Shown: positions 1 to 8,235, counted from the stretch's first letter. The stretch: DNA of 64,000 nt from Pseudomonadota bacterium (GCA_020161615.1 JAIUPD010000004.1:1-64000), one strand, 5' to 3'. A program made the numbers and translations. The notes: generated from the letters alone by a model not told the origin.

Positions 1-1
1 C

Positions 2-127
2 TCGGCCGGCGCCGGCTTCATCGTGGCGATCTGCGGCGAGATCATGACCATGCCCGGCCTCCCCAAAACCCCCGCCGCCGAAACCATCCGCATCAACGAC
101 CAGGGCTTCGTCGAGGGCCTGTTCTGA
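2..127 (+). CDS. fhs: Formate-tetrahydrofolate ligase, C-terminal fragment (start outside window)
   Basis: Only the last 41 codons are present; the gene enters from the left edge. The tail [19 protein letters not shown] followed by a K-T-PAAE segment and a final GLF is the typical C-terminus of formate-tetrahydrofolate ligase, which makes 10-formyl-THF from formate, THF and ATP (or runs in reverse). The gene is followed four bases later by a small membrane protein gene and then two folD genes, so the whole block handles C1-THF interconversion. Identification rests on this short but very conserved tail. Confidence 0.85.
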   Translation, partial: SAGAGFIVAICGEIMTMPGLPKTPAAETIRINDQGFVEGLF

Positions 128-131
128 CGCC

Positions 132-395
132 ATGACCGAACGACAGCGACCCGGCCCGCTTATGATCCTTCTGGGCGTGACCGGGTTGCTGTTGCTCACC
201 ATCGCCGCGTTCTTCGTGGCTGCGTTGATCGTGTCGGCAATCCGCAACCTTCTGGGTCTGGACGGGCTGGCGGGCGGTGGAAGGGGGGCGATGGCCGCAA
301 TCCTGGGCATCGCCATGCTTCCGGTGGTGTTCCTTTGGAGGAAATTCATGTCCTGGTGCGGTATTGAGACATCTGGCCCTGAAGGGAGACGCTGA
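132..395 (+). CDS. Small two-span membrane protein between fhs and folD
   Basis: An 87-residue protein of unrecognised family. A polar N-terminus is followed by a hydrophobic segment at about residues 11-38, a glycine-rich loop, and a second hydrophobic segment at about 50-70; the C-terminus is polar. The start lies four bases after the fhs stop and the stop overlaps the next folD start in a TGATG junction, so the gene looks translationally coupled inside the one-carbon operon. A membrane location is inferred from hydrophobicity only. No transport or enzymatic motif is visible. Confidence 0.6.
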   Translation: MTERQRPGPLMILLGVTGLLLLTIAAFFVAALIVSAIRNLLGLDGLAGGGRGAMAAILGIAMLPVVFLWRKFMSWCGIETSGPEGRR

Positions 396-1276
396 TGCGC
401 GCTGCGATCATCGACGGGAAGGCCATCGCCGCGCGGATGCGCGACGAGACCATGGCCGAAGCGAAGGAACTGGCCGCGCAGGGCTGGCAGCCGCGGCTGG
501 TCTCCATCTCGGTCGGGGATACCGCCGCCGCCGAACTCTATGTGCGCAACCAGCAGCGCAGCGCCGAGGCCTCGGGCGTCGACTTCGAGGCGCGCAATTA
601 CCCTGAAACCATCTCGATGGAGCAGCTCGTCGGCGTGCTGCAGGGGCTGAACGCCGATCCGCGGGTCAACGGTATCATCATCCAGCGCCCGCTGCCGTCG
701 CATATCCCGGTCAAGACGCTGCAGAAGGCCGTGCATCCCCTCAAGGATGTCGAGGGCATGCATCCCGCCTCGATCGGCAATATCGTCTACAACGATCTGG
801 CTTTGGGCCCCTGTACCGCAGTGGCGGCGGTCGAGATCCTGAAAACGCTGCCCCTGAAGCTGGAAGGCCTCGACGTCACCGTCATCGGCCATTCCGAGAT
901 CGTCGGCAAACCCATCGCCTTCCTTCTGATGGGGCTGGGGGCCACGGTCACCGTTTGCCACCACATGACCCGTTCCGTCGCCATGCACAGCCGCGCCGCG
1001 GATGCGGTTTTCGTGGCGGTGGGCAAGCCCGGTCTGGTGACGGGCGAGATGCTCAAGCCCGGCGCCGCGCTGATCGACATCGGCATCAACCGGGTCGACG
1101 GCAAGACGGTGGGCGATGCCGATTTCGCCAGCTGCGCCGAGGTGGCGGGCTGGATCACCCCGGTGCCCGGCGGGGTGGGGCCGGTGACGGTGGCCACGCT
1201 GATGAAGAACGCGGTGCTGGCCACGCGGATGCAGATGGCCCATTACCGCGCCCAATACGCCCATACGGAGGTTTGA
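395..1276 (+). CDS. FolD-like methylene-THF dehydrogenase, divergent paralogue lacking the catalytic Lys
   Basis: The 293-residue protein has the FolD layout: an N-terminal catalytic domain and a Rossmann NADP domain with [11 protein letters not shown] and the C-terminal signature [11 protein letters not shown]. FolD normally oxidises 5,10-methylene-THF and hydrolyses methenyl-THF. In this copy the lysine of the Y-V-x-x-K motif is glutamine (Tyr49, Gln53), and the usual KDVDG is KDVEG (Glu120). Gln97 of the I-x-Q-x-PLP motif is kept. In the human enzyme the Lys-to-Gln change abolishes cyclohydrolase but leaves dehydrogenase activity, so this copy may be a dehydrogenase only (inference). It starts at an ATG overlapping the preceding stop and lies one base before a second, canonical folD. 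Confidence 0.8.
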   Translation: MRAAIIDGKAIAARMRDETMAEAKELAAQGWQPRLVSISVGDTAAAELYVRNQQRSAEASGVDFEARNYPETISMEQLVGVLQGLNADPRVNGIIIQRPLPSHIPVKTLQKAVHPLKDVEGMHPASIGNIVYNDLALGPCTAVAAVEILKTLPLKLEGLDVTVIGHSEIVGKPIAFLLMGLGATVTVCHHMTRSVAMHSRAADAVFVAVGKPGLVTGEMLKPGAALIDIGINRVDGKTVGDADFASCAEVAGWITPVPGGVGPVTVATLMKNAVLATRMQMAHYRAQYAHTEV

Positions 1277-1277
1277 C

Positions 1278-2168
1278 GTGAGTGCAACGATCATCGACGG
1301 CAAGGCTTTCGCGGCCAAGGTCCGCGGCCAGGTGGCCGAGCATGTGGCGCGGCTGAAGGCCGAGCACGGGATCACCCCCGGCCTGGCCGTGGTGCTGGTG
1401 GGCGAGGATCCGGCGAGCCAGGTCTATGTCCGCTCGAAGGGCAAACAGACGGTCGAGGCCGGGATGAACTCGTTCGAGCGCAAGCTTCCGGCCGAAACCA
1501 GCGAAGCCGATCTGCTGGCCGTGGTGCAGGCGCTGAACGCCGATCCGGCGGTGCATGGGATCCTGGTGCAGCTGCCGCTGCCGGGGCACATGAACAGCGA
1601 TCTGGTGATCAACGCCATCGACCCGGCCAAGGACGTTGACGGGTTCCACATCTCGAACGTGGGGCTGCTGGGCACCGGGCAGAAGTCGATGGTGCCCTGC
1701 ACGCCGCTCGGCTGCCTGATGCTGCTCAGGGATCATCTGGGGTCGCTCTCGGGGCTGAACGCGGTGGTAGTCGGACGGTCGAACATCGTCGGCAAGCCGA
1801 TGGCGCAACTTCTCCTGGGCGACAGCTGTACCGTGACCATCGCGCATTCGCGCACCAAGGATCTGGCCGCTGTCTGCCGCTCGGCCGACATTCTCGTCGC
1901 CGCCGTGGGCCGGGCCGAGATGATCCCGGGCGATTGGGTGAAGCCGGGCGCCACCGTGATCGACGTGGGCATCAACCGCATCGAGCGCGACGGCAAGACG
2001 AAGCTGGTCGGCGATGTCGATTTCGCCTCGGCGGTCGAGGTGGCGGGGGCGATCACGCCTGTGCCGGGCGGGGTGGGGCCGATGACCATCGCCTGCCTGC
2101 TGGCCAATACGCTGACCGCTGCCTGCCGCGCCAATGGCCTGCCCGAACCCGAAGGCCTGACCGCCTGA
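1278..2168 (+). CDS. folD: Bifunctional methylene-THF dehydrogenase/methenyl-THF cyclohydrolase
   Basis: A 296-residue canonical FolD beginning with GTG one base after the previous gene. It carries Tyr50 and Lys54 in YVRSKGK, the VQLPLPGH segment, KDVDGFH, the NADP-site [12 protein letters not shown] and the signature [12 protein letters not shown]. It converts 5,10-methylene-THF to 10-formyl-THF in the cytoplasm. Together with fhs and the preceding paralogue it forms a C1 unit of the kind seen in Rhodobacteraceae that oxidise methyl groups, though the methyl donor pathway is not in this window. The gene converges with a VOC gene; a short CGGGG/CCCCG hairpin (2180-2193) sits between them but is too weak to call as a terminator. 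Confidence 0.95.
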   Translation: MSATIIDGKAFAAKVRGQVAEHVARLKAEHGITPGLAVVLVGEDPASQVYVRSKGKQTVEAGMNSFERKLPAETSEADLLAVVQALNADPAVHGILVQLPLPGHMNSDLVINAIDPAKDVDGFHISNVGLLGTGQKSMVPCTPLGCLMLLRDHLGSLSGLNAVVVGRSNIVGKPMAQLLLGDSCTVTIAHSRTKDLAAVCRSADILVAAVGRAEMIPGDWVKPGATVIDVGINRIERDGKTKLVGDVDFASAVEVAGAITPVPGGVGPMTIACLLANTLTAACRANGLPEPEGLTA

Positions 2169-2195
2169 AGCCTTCCGCTCGGGGCGAACCCCGGC

Positions 2196-2576
2196 CTACG
2201 GGCGTTCTTCGATCAGGCAGAAGCCGTTGCCGAACGGGTCGCTGAGGAAGGCGACGCGCGGCCGGCCCGGCACGCCGTCGTGGCGTTGCTCGCAGGTCGC
2301 GCCTGCCGCCAGCACGGCGGCCAGGGCGGCCTCGTAATCCGCGACGTGGAAATCCAGATGAACCGGCGTCCAGTGCCGCGCATAGTCGCGCCGGATCTCC
2401 GGGTCGGGGGTGGGCTGGCTGCCCGCGGGTTTCTGCATCAGCAGAAGGCTCTGCCCGCCCTGTTCCAGCACCGCCATCACCGGCAGCGGCCGGGTGCGTT
2501 CCGCCCAGCCCAGCGCGGCGTAGAAGGCGGCGCCCGCCTCCAGATCCGGCACGTCGATCGTCGCCGAGTAGCTCAT
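2196..2576 (-). CDS. VOC superfamily (glyoxalase/bleomycin resistance-like) protein
   Basis: A 126-residue single-domain protein with the paired beta-alpha-beta-beta-beta pattern of vicinal oxygen chelate proteins: an N-terminal VPDLEAGAAFYAALGW module and a C-terminal module ending in SDPFGNGFCLIEE. The substrate cannot be read from the sequence. It is the last gene of an ArsR-AHSA1-VOC operon, with its ATG overlapping the AHSA1 stop (ATGA), so it is presumably co-regulated by the ArsR repressor. Such triplets are common and usually uncharacterised. Confidence 0.8.
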   Translation of the reverse strand: MSYSATIDVPDLEAGAAFYAALGWAERTRPLPVMAVLEQGGQSLLLMQKPAGSQPTPDPEIRRDYARHWTPVHLDFHVADYEAALAAVLAAGATCEQRHDGVPGRPRVAFLSDPFGNGFCLIEERP

Positions 2577-3046
2577 TCCTGCAGGAACCCGGCATCGAGC
2601 TTGGCGTAGCTCGCTTCCATGCCATCGGTCATGCCGGTGGCGAGCATGGCGTCCATCGTCTCGGCCTCGTCCACCTGCATGGTCATGACCAGCAGCGTCC
2701 CGCTGTCCTGCGGCTGGAAATGCGTCTCGACCCGGTTGGGCGGGGTCTCGTCGGGCAGGTACATGCGCTCGACATGCAGGATGCGCGACGGCTCCTCGAC
2801 CTCCAGCACCTCGGCGATCATGTGGAAGCCGTAGCTGCCGTCCAGCGCCTGCCAGTCATAGCGCATATGCCCGCCGGGCCTAAGGTCGATCTCGCAGCGG
2901 GTCATCTGCCAACCCTCGGGTCCGGTCAGCCACTGGCGCAGCACCTCGGGGTCGGTGTGGGCGGCGTAGACCCGTTCGGGCGGGGCAGCGAAGAAGCGGG
3001 TCACGCGGGCCGTGGTGGGCGAGGTCCGGTCAAGTGTCAGGGGCAT
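2573..3046 (-). CDS. AHSA1/SRPBCC-domain protein
   Basis: A 157-residue protein of the START/SRPBCC fold. It shows the typical RVTRFFAAPPERVYAAHTDPE opening region and a central W-x-x-x-x-C-E-I-D-L-R-PGG segment, and ends in the long C-terminal helix (GMTDGMEASYAKLD) that lines the ligand cavity. The start is placed at 3046 because AAAGGA lies about eight bases upstream; a longer frame to 3091 has no ribosome site and overlaps ArsR deeply. The gene overlaps the end of the arsR gene by 17 bp and is part of the same operon. The ligand is unknown. Confidence 0.85.
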   Translation of the reverse strand: MPLTLDRTSPTTARVTRFFAAPPERVYAAHTDPEVLRQWLTGPEGWQMTRCEIDLRPGGHMRYDWQALDGSYGFHMIAEVLEVEEPSRILHVERMYLPDETPPNRVETHFQPQDSGTLLVMTMQVDEAETMDAMLATGMTDGMEASYAKLDAGFLQE

Positions 3047-3368
3047 GCTGCGTCCTTTCAGGTTGGGCAAGCAGCGCATCGAGGCGGGCATAATTCGCCT
3101 CCATCACGCGTTCGAGTTCCGAGATCCAGCGCCTGACCGGCGCCAGAGCCGCGGGGTTCAGGCGGCAGGGGCGGCGGGTGCCGTCCACGCGGCGCTCGAT
3201 CAGCCCGGCTTCGTCCAGCACCTTGAGATGCCGCGAGATGGCGGGCTGTGAAATCGGGAACAGCGCGGCCAGATCGTTGACCGTGGCCTCGCCCTGCGCC
3301 AGCCGGTTCAGGATGGCAAGACGGGTAGGGTCCGACAGCGCGGCAAAGGTGGTGGGCAGGGCAATCAT
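3030..3368 (-). CDS. ArsR-family winged-helix repressor
   Basis: A 112-residue regulator with the ArsR helix-turn-helix: LSDPTRLAILNRLAQGE, then ISQPAISRHLKVLDEAGLIE and a basic beta-wing (RRVDGTRRPCRL). It has no cysteine-rich metal site (the single Cys is in the wing), so it resembles the ArsR proteins paired with SRPBCC genes rather than metal sensors. It is the first gene of the operon and a near-perfect inverted repeat begins nine bases upstream of its ATG, which suggests autorepression. Confidence 0.9.
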   Translation of the reverse strand: MIALPTTFAALSDPTRLAILNRLAQGEATVNDLAALFPISQPAISRHLKVLDEAGLIERRVDGTRRPCRLNPAALAPVRRWISELERVMEANYARLDALLAQPERTQHAPDT

Positions 3369-3376
3369 GTGAGCGA

Positions 3377-3408
3377 TTCGTTATATAGCTTTCAGATTAT
3401 ATAACGAA
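3377..3408. promoter_or_regulatory. 11-bp inverted repeat, probable ArsR operator
   Basis: The arms TTCGTTATATA (3377-3387) and TATATAACGAA (3398-3408) are exact reverse complements separated by 10 bp. The element sits between the arsR start (3368) and the next gene's stop (3437) and is AT-rich in an otherwise GC-rich sequence. Its position immediately upstream of arsR fits a dimer-binding operator overlapping the arsR promoter. The binding protein is inferred from adjacency. Confidence 0.7.
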
Positions 3409-3436
3409 CGTCGCAGGGAATGTCACGCAAAGGTTT

Positions 3437-3865
3437 TCATGAGGGCGCGACCGGAATCATCGTCCCCTGCAGAAGCGCGATGGATTTCCGCCTGTCGCCG
3501 GTCAGGGCAAAGACCTCGGCGCTGACCACGGTCAGGCGCCGCCCGGCGCGGATCACCTGACCCACGGCCTCCAATGCCTCGCCCACCGCAGGGGACAGCA
3601 GGTTGATCTTCATCTCGACCGTCATCACGTCGCTGTCTTCGGGCATCAACGTCAGCGCGGCGTAACCTGCCGCGGAATCGCCGATGGTGAAGGCCAGCCC
3701 CGCGTGGGCGGCGCCGTGCTGCTGGCGCAGATGCGGGGCGATGGCGGCGCGGATCACGCAGCGGCCGGGCGCGGTTTCGATCAGCTCGGCCCCCATGGTC
3801 TGCATCATGGTCTGCCGGGCGAAGCTGGCGCGGGCCTTGGCGTCGATCGGGGCGAAATCACTCAT
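3437..3865 (-). CDS. PaaI-type hotdog thioesterase
   Basis: A 142-residue hotdog-fold protein. The segment Q-QHGAAHAGLAFTIGDSAAGYAA matches the PaaI-like active-site helix with its HxG core and the acidic residue that follows, and EMKINLLSPA matches the strand after it. It probably hydrolyses acyl-CoA thioesters, perhaps aromatic ones, in the cytoplasm. The start at 3865 is chosen because AGGAGG lies a few bases upstream; an upstream ATG in the same frame lacks a site. No operon partner is evident: the next gene upstream (AAA ATPase) ends 80 bp away. Confidence 0.8.
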   Translation of the reverse strand: MSDFAPIDAKARASFARQTMMQTMGAELIETAPGRCVIRAAIAPHLRQQHGAAHAGLAFTIGDSAAGYAALTLMPEDSDVMTVEMKINLLSPAVGEALEAVGQVIRAGRRLTVVSAEVFALTGDRRKSIALLQGTMIPVAPS

Positions 3866-3945
3866 GTCCGGTCCTCCTGTCGGCACAGGAAACCGCGAAG
3901 CGCCGCCGCCACCAAGGGGCCGCGCGCGTTTCGTTACGTCACGGA

Positions 3946-5265
3946 TTAGCGGACGATATCCTCATCCTTGACGAACATGTTCGACCAGGCCCGGTCGATC
4001 AGATCCGGCGACATATGATAGGGCTTCCCCTCGTAGTCGCAGATGGCGATCATCTGGTCGATCAGGAACACCGGCTGGTAATTCGCATAGACGTTGTCGA
4101 TGGTCGGATATTTGGTCTGCAACAGGTGGATCAACGCATCCTCGTTCAGCGGCATCCGGCGCTTGCGGGCGACGAGGGCAAAGATCTTCAGGAAATCGGC
4201 CTGGTTCGGTCCGTCGATCTTGATCTTGAAGAAGATCCGCCTCAGCGCCGCCTGGTCGAAGATCGTGTTCGGGTGGAAGTTGGTCGAAAAGATCACCAGC
4301 GTGTCGAAGGGGACGATGAATTTCTCGCCCGAGGTCAGGGTGAGAATGTCGTAGTTCATTTCCAGCGGCACGATCCAGCGGTTGACGAGGGCCTGCGGCG
4401 GTTCCTCCTGCCGGCCGAGGTCGTCGACGATGAACACCCCGCCCATCGCCTTGAATTGCAGGGGCGCCTGATAGGTGCGGGCAACCGAATTGTATTTCAG
4501 TTCCAGCATGTCGAGGCGCAACTCGCCGCCGGTGATGACCGTCGGCCGCTCGCACAGCACATAGCGGGGGTCATAGCGGTTCGATTGCAGCCTGAGCGAG
4601 GTGCCGGCCTGGGTATTGGTCTTGATCCGGCGGTGGACGATCGGGTCGAAGACGGCGATCACCTGGCCCGAATGAACCACGGCATGCGGGACATAGATGT
4701 TGTCGCCCAGGGCGTCCCTGATCCCGTTCGAGATCGAGGATTTCCCGTTGCCGGGCGGGCCATACATCAGGATCGACCGGCCCGAGGTCACCGCCGGCCC
4801 GAGGTCCGACAGCAGGTTTTCGGGCAGGATCAGATCGCCCATCGCCGCCACCAGCTGGTCGCGCGTGATCTTCACCTTGCGGATCGACTGGCGGCGCACC
4901 TGGTCGCCGTATATTTCCAGGGGCACCGGCATGGCCCCGTAATATTCCGAGATCGCCAGGGCCTGCTGCGCCCGTTTGCGCCCGGCGTCGGTCAGCTGGA
5001 AGCCCATTTCGGTCGAGCGGGCATTGGCCTGCAGCGTGCCCATCGCCTCGAGCAGCTGTTCGCCCCGGCAATCGTCGATCAGCTGTTGCACCTGCGCGAA
5101 GGACAGGCAGACAACGCGCGAGATGTCCGACACCAGCGTCAAGGACATGCGATACATGGTCTTGAGCAGGATGTCCCGCATGAGGGTCGCGGGCAGGCCG
5201 GTCTCCTCCAGCGTTGCGGGGGGCGGCGGCGGGCTGATGCGGGCTTCCGGGGACAACTCGTTCAT
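3946..5265 (-). CDS. AAA-type ATPase at the end of the Tad locus
   Basis: A 439-residue ATPase. Residues 1-160 contain a proline-rich start and a winged-helix-like module (roughly 22-105). The AAA core follows: Walker A GPPGNGKSS (169-177), Walker B VFIVDD (277-282), sensor-1 STN (327-329) and an arginine pair (342-343) in the arginine-finger position. It is the last gene of the minus-strand Tad cluster, 45 bp downstream of cpaA, and lacks signal peptide or membrane spans. A role in pilus assembly is inferred from position only. It is not TadA/CpaF, which is separately present, so it would be an accessory ATPase. Confidence 0.75.
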   Translation of the reverse strand: MNELSPEARISPPPPPATLEETGLPATLMRDILLKTMYRMSLTLVSDISRVVCLSFAQVQQLIDDCRGEQLLEAMGTLQANARSTEMGFQLTDAGRKRAQQALAISEYYGAMPVPLEIYGDQVRRQSIRKVKITRDQLVAAMGDLILPENLLSDLGPAVTSGRSILMYGPPGNGKSSISNGIRDALGDNIYVPHAVVHSGQVIAVFDPIVHRRIKTNTQAGTSLRLQSNRYDPRYVLCERPTVITGGELRLDMLELKYNSVARTYQAPLQFKAMGGVFIVDDLGRQEEPPQALVNRWIVPLEMNYDILTLTSGEKFIVPFDTLVIFSTNFHPNTIFDQAALRRIFFKIKIDGPNQADFLKIFALVARKRRMPLNEDALIHLLQTKYPTIDNVYANYQPVFLIDQMIAICDYEGKPYHMSPDLIDRAWSNMFVKDEDIVR

Positions 5266-5310
5266 GGGCGGACCTCAGAGGGGAGCTCAGCGGGGGAGGC
5301 AGGCGGGGCG

Positions 5311-5808
5311 TCACCGTCCATAGATGCTCGCCAAAACCAGATAAAAGATTAACGCGGGCGCCAGGGCGATGCCGAAGGGGAATTCCCGCCGCTGCCAGCT
5401 GGCCCAATCGGGCGCGGCGCGGCGGATGGCGGGGATGGCGCGCATTGCCCGGTGCACGACCAGCGCAGCGATCGACACCGCGCAGAGCAGGACCAGAAAC
5501 AGGCGCAGATCCCCCAGCGCCACGAAGGGCGCCATCGCGGCGGCGAATTTGGCGTCACCCGGGCCGAAACTGCCGGTCAGGCTGAGCACGAAGCCGATGA
5601 CCAGCACCACCAGCAGGTGCAGCCAGGACCAGCCCCATTCCTCCAGCGGCAGCGTGAAGAAACCGACCACGGCATAGATCGCCAGAAGCGCCAGCACCGC
5701 CAGGTTGGGGATGCGCATGGCCTTGAGGTCGCTCCAGGCGACATAGAGGCAGACGGGCGTGGCGAAAACCAGAAGCCACACCGCGGCCGTGGCGGATTGC
5801 GTCAGCAT
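5311..5808 (-). CDS. cpaA: Prepilin peptidase of the Tad pilus
   Basis: A 165-residue polytopic membrane protein with the two aspartates of type IV prepilin peptidases: Asp27 in SDLKAMRIPN and Asp85 in GPGDAK. It lacks the N-methyltransferase domain, as is usual for CpaA/TadV. About five membrane spans are visible. It cleaves the leader of the Flp pilin encoded at the head of the cluster. It lies 9 bp after the tadD stop region and before the AAA ATPase gene, in one direction with the rest of the locus. Confidence 0.9.
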   Translation of the reverse strand: MLTQSATAAVWLLVFATPVCLYVAWSDLKAMRIPNLAVLALLAIYAVVGFFTLPLEEWGWSWLHLLVVLVIGFVLSLTGSFGPGDAKFAAAMAPFVALGDLRLFLVLLCAVSIAALVVHRAMRAIPAIRRAAPDWASWQRREFPFGIALAPALIFYLVLASIYGR

Positions 5809-5817
5809 GTTCCGGGC

Positions 5818-6660
5818 CTAGCCGAGCGCGGCGAGGGCGTTGGCGGCGGCCTCGAAATGTTGGGGATGGGTGGCGACGGCATCCTGCAGCAGGTTCCGCC
5901 CGATCGAGACATCGCCCTGACGGATCGCGGCCAGCGCCATGGTATAGAGCAGCTCGGCGCGTTCGGCCTGGGTCATCTCGATCAGCGGCAGCTCGTATTC
6001 GCGCCGCGCCGCGCGGGCCAGGACCAGGTTGTTCTTGGCGGTGAACAGCGTCCGGTCGTGCTGCAGCGCCTCCAGGAACAGCCGCTCGGCACCGCGCGAA
6101 TCGCCACGCGTCAGCTTGGAATAGCCCCAGTTGTTCAGCGTGCTGGCGGGCGTCGGCGTGAGGCCCACGGCGATCTCATAGAAACTGTCGGCGCGGGCCC
6201 ATTGCTGGCGGCTGTCGGCGACCATCGCCTCAAGCCGGTAGCGGTTGAAGGTCTCGTGCGTGGGCGGGATGGCGTTGAGCGTGGCCTCGGCCTGGGCCCA
6301 GTTGTTGGCGCGGATAAAGGCCTCGGCCAGGTCCACGCGGTCGTCCATCGTCGCCTCGGGATGGGCGATGACGCTCTGCCAGACCGGGATCGACTGCTCC
6401 GCCTGGCCCGCGCGCATCAGCGACCGGGCGAGGCCGCGGCGAAAGATGATGCGGTCGGGATGGGCCTGCGACTGGGCGGTGAAATACTGGATCGCCTCGG
6501 CCGGGTCCGATACGGCCAGCATCATCTCGGCCATGTTCTCCTGGTCGATCGACTGGACGCTGTCGATGGCCCGGGCCGTCTGGGCCCGCATCGATTCACC
6601 GCAGCCACCCAGCAGGGCCAAACCTGCCAGGCACAATGGTGCCATCCACACCTTGCGCAT
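5818..6660 (-). CDS. tadD: TadD-like TPR lipoprotein
   Basis: A 280-residue protein with a lipoprotein signal ending LALLGGC (Cys20). The mature part is helical repeats with TPR features, including ASTLNNWGYSKLTRGDSRGAERLFLEAL and further 34-residue-like units through the C-terminus. TadD proteins are outer-membrane-associated lipoproteins needed for Tad pilus biogenesis, probably as pilotins or scaffold for the secretin. It follows a second, shorter TPR lipoprotein by 30 bp and precedes cpaA. Confidence 0.85.
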   Translation of the reverse strand: MRKVWMAPLCLAGLALLGGCGESMRAQTARAIDSVQSIDQENMAEMMLAVSDPAEAIQYFTAQSQAHPDRIIFRRGLARSLMRAGQAEQSIPVWQSVIAHPEATMDDRVDLAEAFIRANNWAQAEATLNAIPPTHETFNRYRLEAMVADSRQQWARADSFYEIAVGLTPTPASTLNNWGYSKLTRGDSRGAERLFLEALQHDRTLFTAKNNLVLARAARREYELPLIEMTQAERAELLYTMALAAIRQGDVSIGRNLLQDAVATHPQHFEAAANALAALG

Positions 6661-6689
6661 GATCTGTCCTTCTACACTGCTCGTCGCTT

Positions 6690-7238
6690 TCAGGGCGTCG
6701 CGAGGAGAAGGAAACGTCCGTTCCCGCGCCGCACCAGAGCGAAATTATCGTTGTTTTCGTCAGTATAGCCGGAATTCTCGAGATTTGCGAGAGCAAGCCG
6801 CAGGTTCTCGCGGATTTCTTCGGAGCGGCCGGAATCGAGGGCAAAGGCGGTGCGGAACAGATGCGCGGCCTGTCCCCAATCCTCGCGTTCGACCATGACC
6901 ACGCCCAGGTTGTTGATGGCGGGGACGAAATCGGGGTCGAATTCGATGGCCCGGCGCAGCATCTGCTCGGCCTGGCCCAGCCGGCCCAGCCGCAGATTGG
7001 CTGAGCCCAGCGCGCTGAGCGCGTCGACACTCGGCCCCTGTTCACCCATCGAGCGGTAATAGGCCCGCATCGCCAGTTCGTATTCGCCGGCTTCCATCAG
7101 CCGATGGCCGACGACCAGCCCGTCAACGTCTTCGGCCGCGCTGACAGCGCGGCCGGGTAGACCGTCGGGCGAGAACTCGCCGCTCTGGGAGCAGGCGGAC
7201 AGCGCCAAAAGCGCCGCCACGCCGATCTGTCGGATCAT
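6690..7238 (-). CDS. Second TPR lipoprotein of the Tad locus
   Basis: A 182-residue lipoprotein with signal peptide and lipobox LSAC (Cys16). It contains about three TPR-like repeats: GEYELAMRAYYRSMGEQG, the LGSANLRLGRLGQAEQMLRRAIEFDP-type unit, and INNLGVVMVEREDWGQA. It overlaps tadC by four bases (ATGA) and precedes tadD, so it is part of the pilus operon. Two adjacent TPR lipoproteins probably arose by duplication and divergence and may form a pair at the outer membrane; that is inference. Confidence 0.8.
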   Translation of the reverse strand: MIRQIGVAALLALSACSQSGEFSPDGLPGRAVSAAEDVDGLVVGHRLMEAGEYELAMRAYYRSMGEQGPSVDALSALGSANLRLGRLGQAEQMLRRAIEFDPDFVPAINNLGVVMVEREDWGQAAHLFRTAFALDSGRSEEIRENLRLALANLENSGYTDENNDNFALVRRGNGRFLLLATP

Positions 7239-8224
7239 AGGCTGAAATCGGCCGTCGCAAGCATTTCCATCACCCCGTAGACCGACGGACCGATCAGGAT
7301 GATCAGCAGCGGCGGCACGGTGAACATCATTGTGCCCAGTGTCAGCTTGGTCGGCAAGATGTTCGCCTTCTCTTCGGCCAGCATCACGCGCTTGTCACGC
7401 ATCTCGCCGGCGTAGACCCTCAGCGCCTCGGCCACCGAGGTGCCATAGGTCGCCGATTGCACCAGCACGGTGACGAAGGATTTGATGTCGTTGTTGCCGC
7501 AGCGCACGCCCATTTCCTTCAGCACCTCCAGCCGGTCCATCCCGGCCTTGGTCTGATGCGAGACGGTTTCGAATTCCTCGGCCAGCGCGGGATAGCCCGG
7601 CTTCAGTTCCTTGGCGACGCGGTTGATGGACTGGTCCATGCTCTGCCCGGCTTCGGTGCAGATCAGCAGCATGTCCAGCGCGTCGGGGAAGCCCCGGGTA
7701 ATCTGCGACTGACGCTCGGCATGGCGCTTGTTGACCCAGTAGATCGGGAAATAATAGCCCAGCAGCGTCGGCACCAGGACGGGCATCGCCGTTGCCAGGA
7801 CCGACGCCCCCTCGCCCCCCGGCTGCATCACCAGCACATAGGCCAGGCCGATCAACAGCCCGCCCATGGCCAGGATCAGCTTGGCCGCGTGGAAGTCGCG
7901 CACCGCGTTCTTGCCGTGATAACCCGCCTGGATCATCTTCAGCTTGGCATCGTCCATCTGCGTCTGATCGGTGGGCTCCAGGAAGCTCTTGAATTTCTCC
8001 AGCTTCTTTTCCAGCGCCGTGTCGTCCGCCGCGGCGCGGCGCGACAGCCGCGTGCGGTCCTCGCCCGGGCCGCGGCGGGCCTGTTCCCTGAGCCGGGCCA
8101 GCGGATCGGGCTTTTCGGGGCCGCGACCCATCAGGATCAGCAGCACCAGCGTCACGCCCCCCGCGACCGACAGTGCGATCAGCACCGGTAGTGAGGTCAG
8201 GCTGGCCAACAGATCGGTGTTCAT
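7235..8224 (-). CDS. tadC: Tad inner-membrane platform protein
   Basis: A 329-residue T2SF-domain protein with an N-terminal membrane segment (about 12-32), a central pair of spans, the cytoplasmic helical T2SF module (FPDALDMLLICTEAGQSMD) and a hydrophobic C-terminus. It forms the inner-membrane platform with TadB that couples to the CpaF ATPase. The start is placed at 8224, preceded by GAGGGG; the frame extends further upstream but that part is antisense-like and basic. It lies 11 bp downstream of tadB. Confidence 0.92.
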   Translation of the reverse strand: MNTDLLASLTSLPVLIALSVAGGVTLVLLILMGRGPEKPDPLARLREQARRGPGEDRTRLSRRAAADDTALEKKLEKFKSFLEPTDQTQMDDAKLKMIQAGYHGKNAVRDFHAAKLILAMGGLLIGLAYVLVMQPGGEGASVLATAMPVLVPTLLGYYFPIYWVNKRHAERQSQITRGFPDALDMLLICTEAGQSMDQSINRVAKELKPGYPALAEEFETVSHQTKAGMDRLEVLKEMGVRCGNNDIKSFVTVLVQSATYGTSVAEALRVYAGEMRDKRVMLAEEKANILPTKLTLGTMMFTVPPLLIILIGPSVYGVMEMLATADFSL

Positions 8225-8235
8225 GGTTTTGCCCC

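Noticed and set aside
2180-2193. Small hairpin between folD and the VOC gene as terminator
   Set aside because: The stem is only 5 bp and there is no U-tract.
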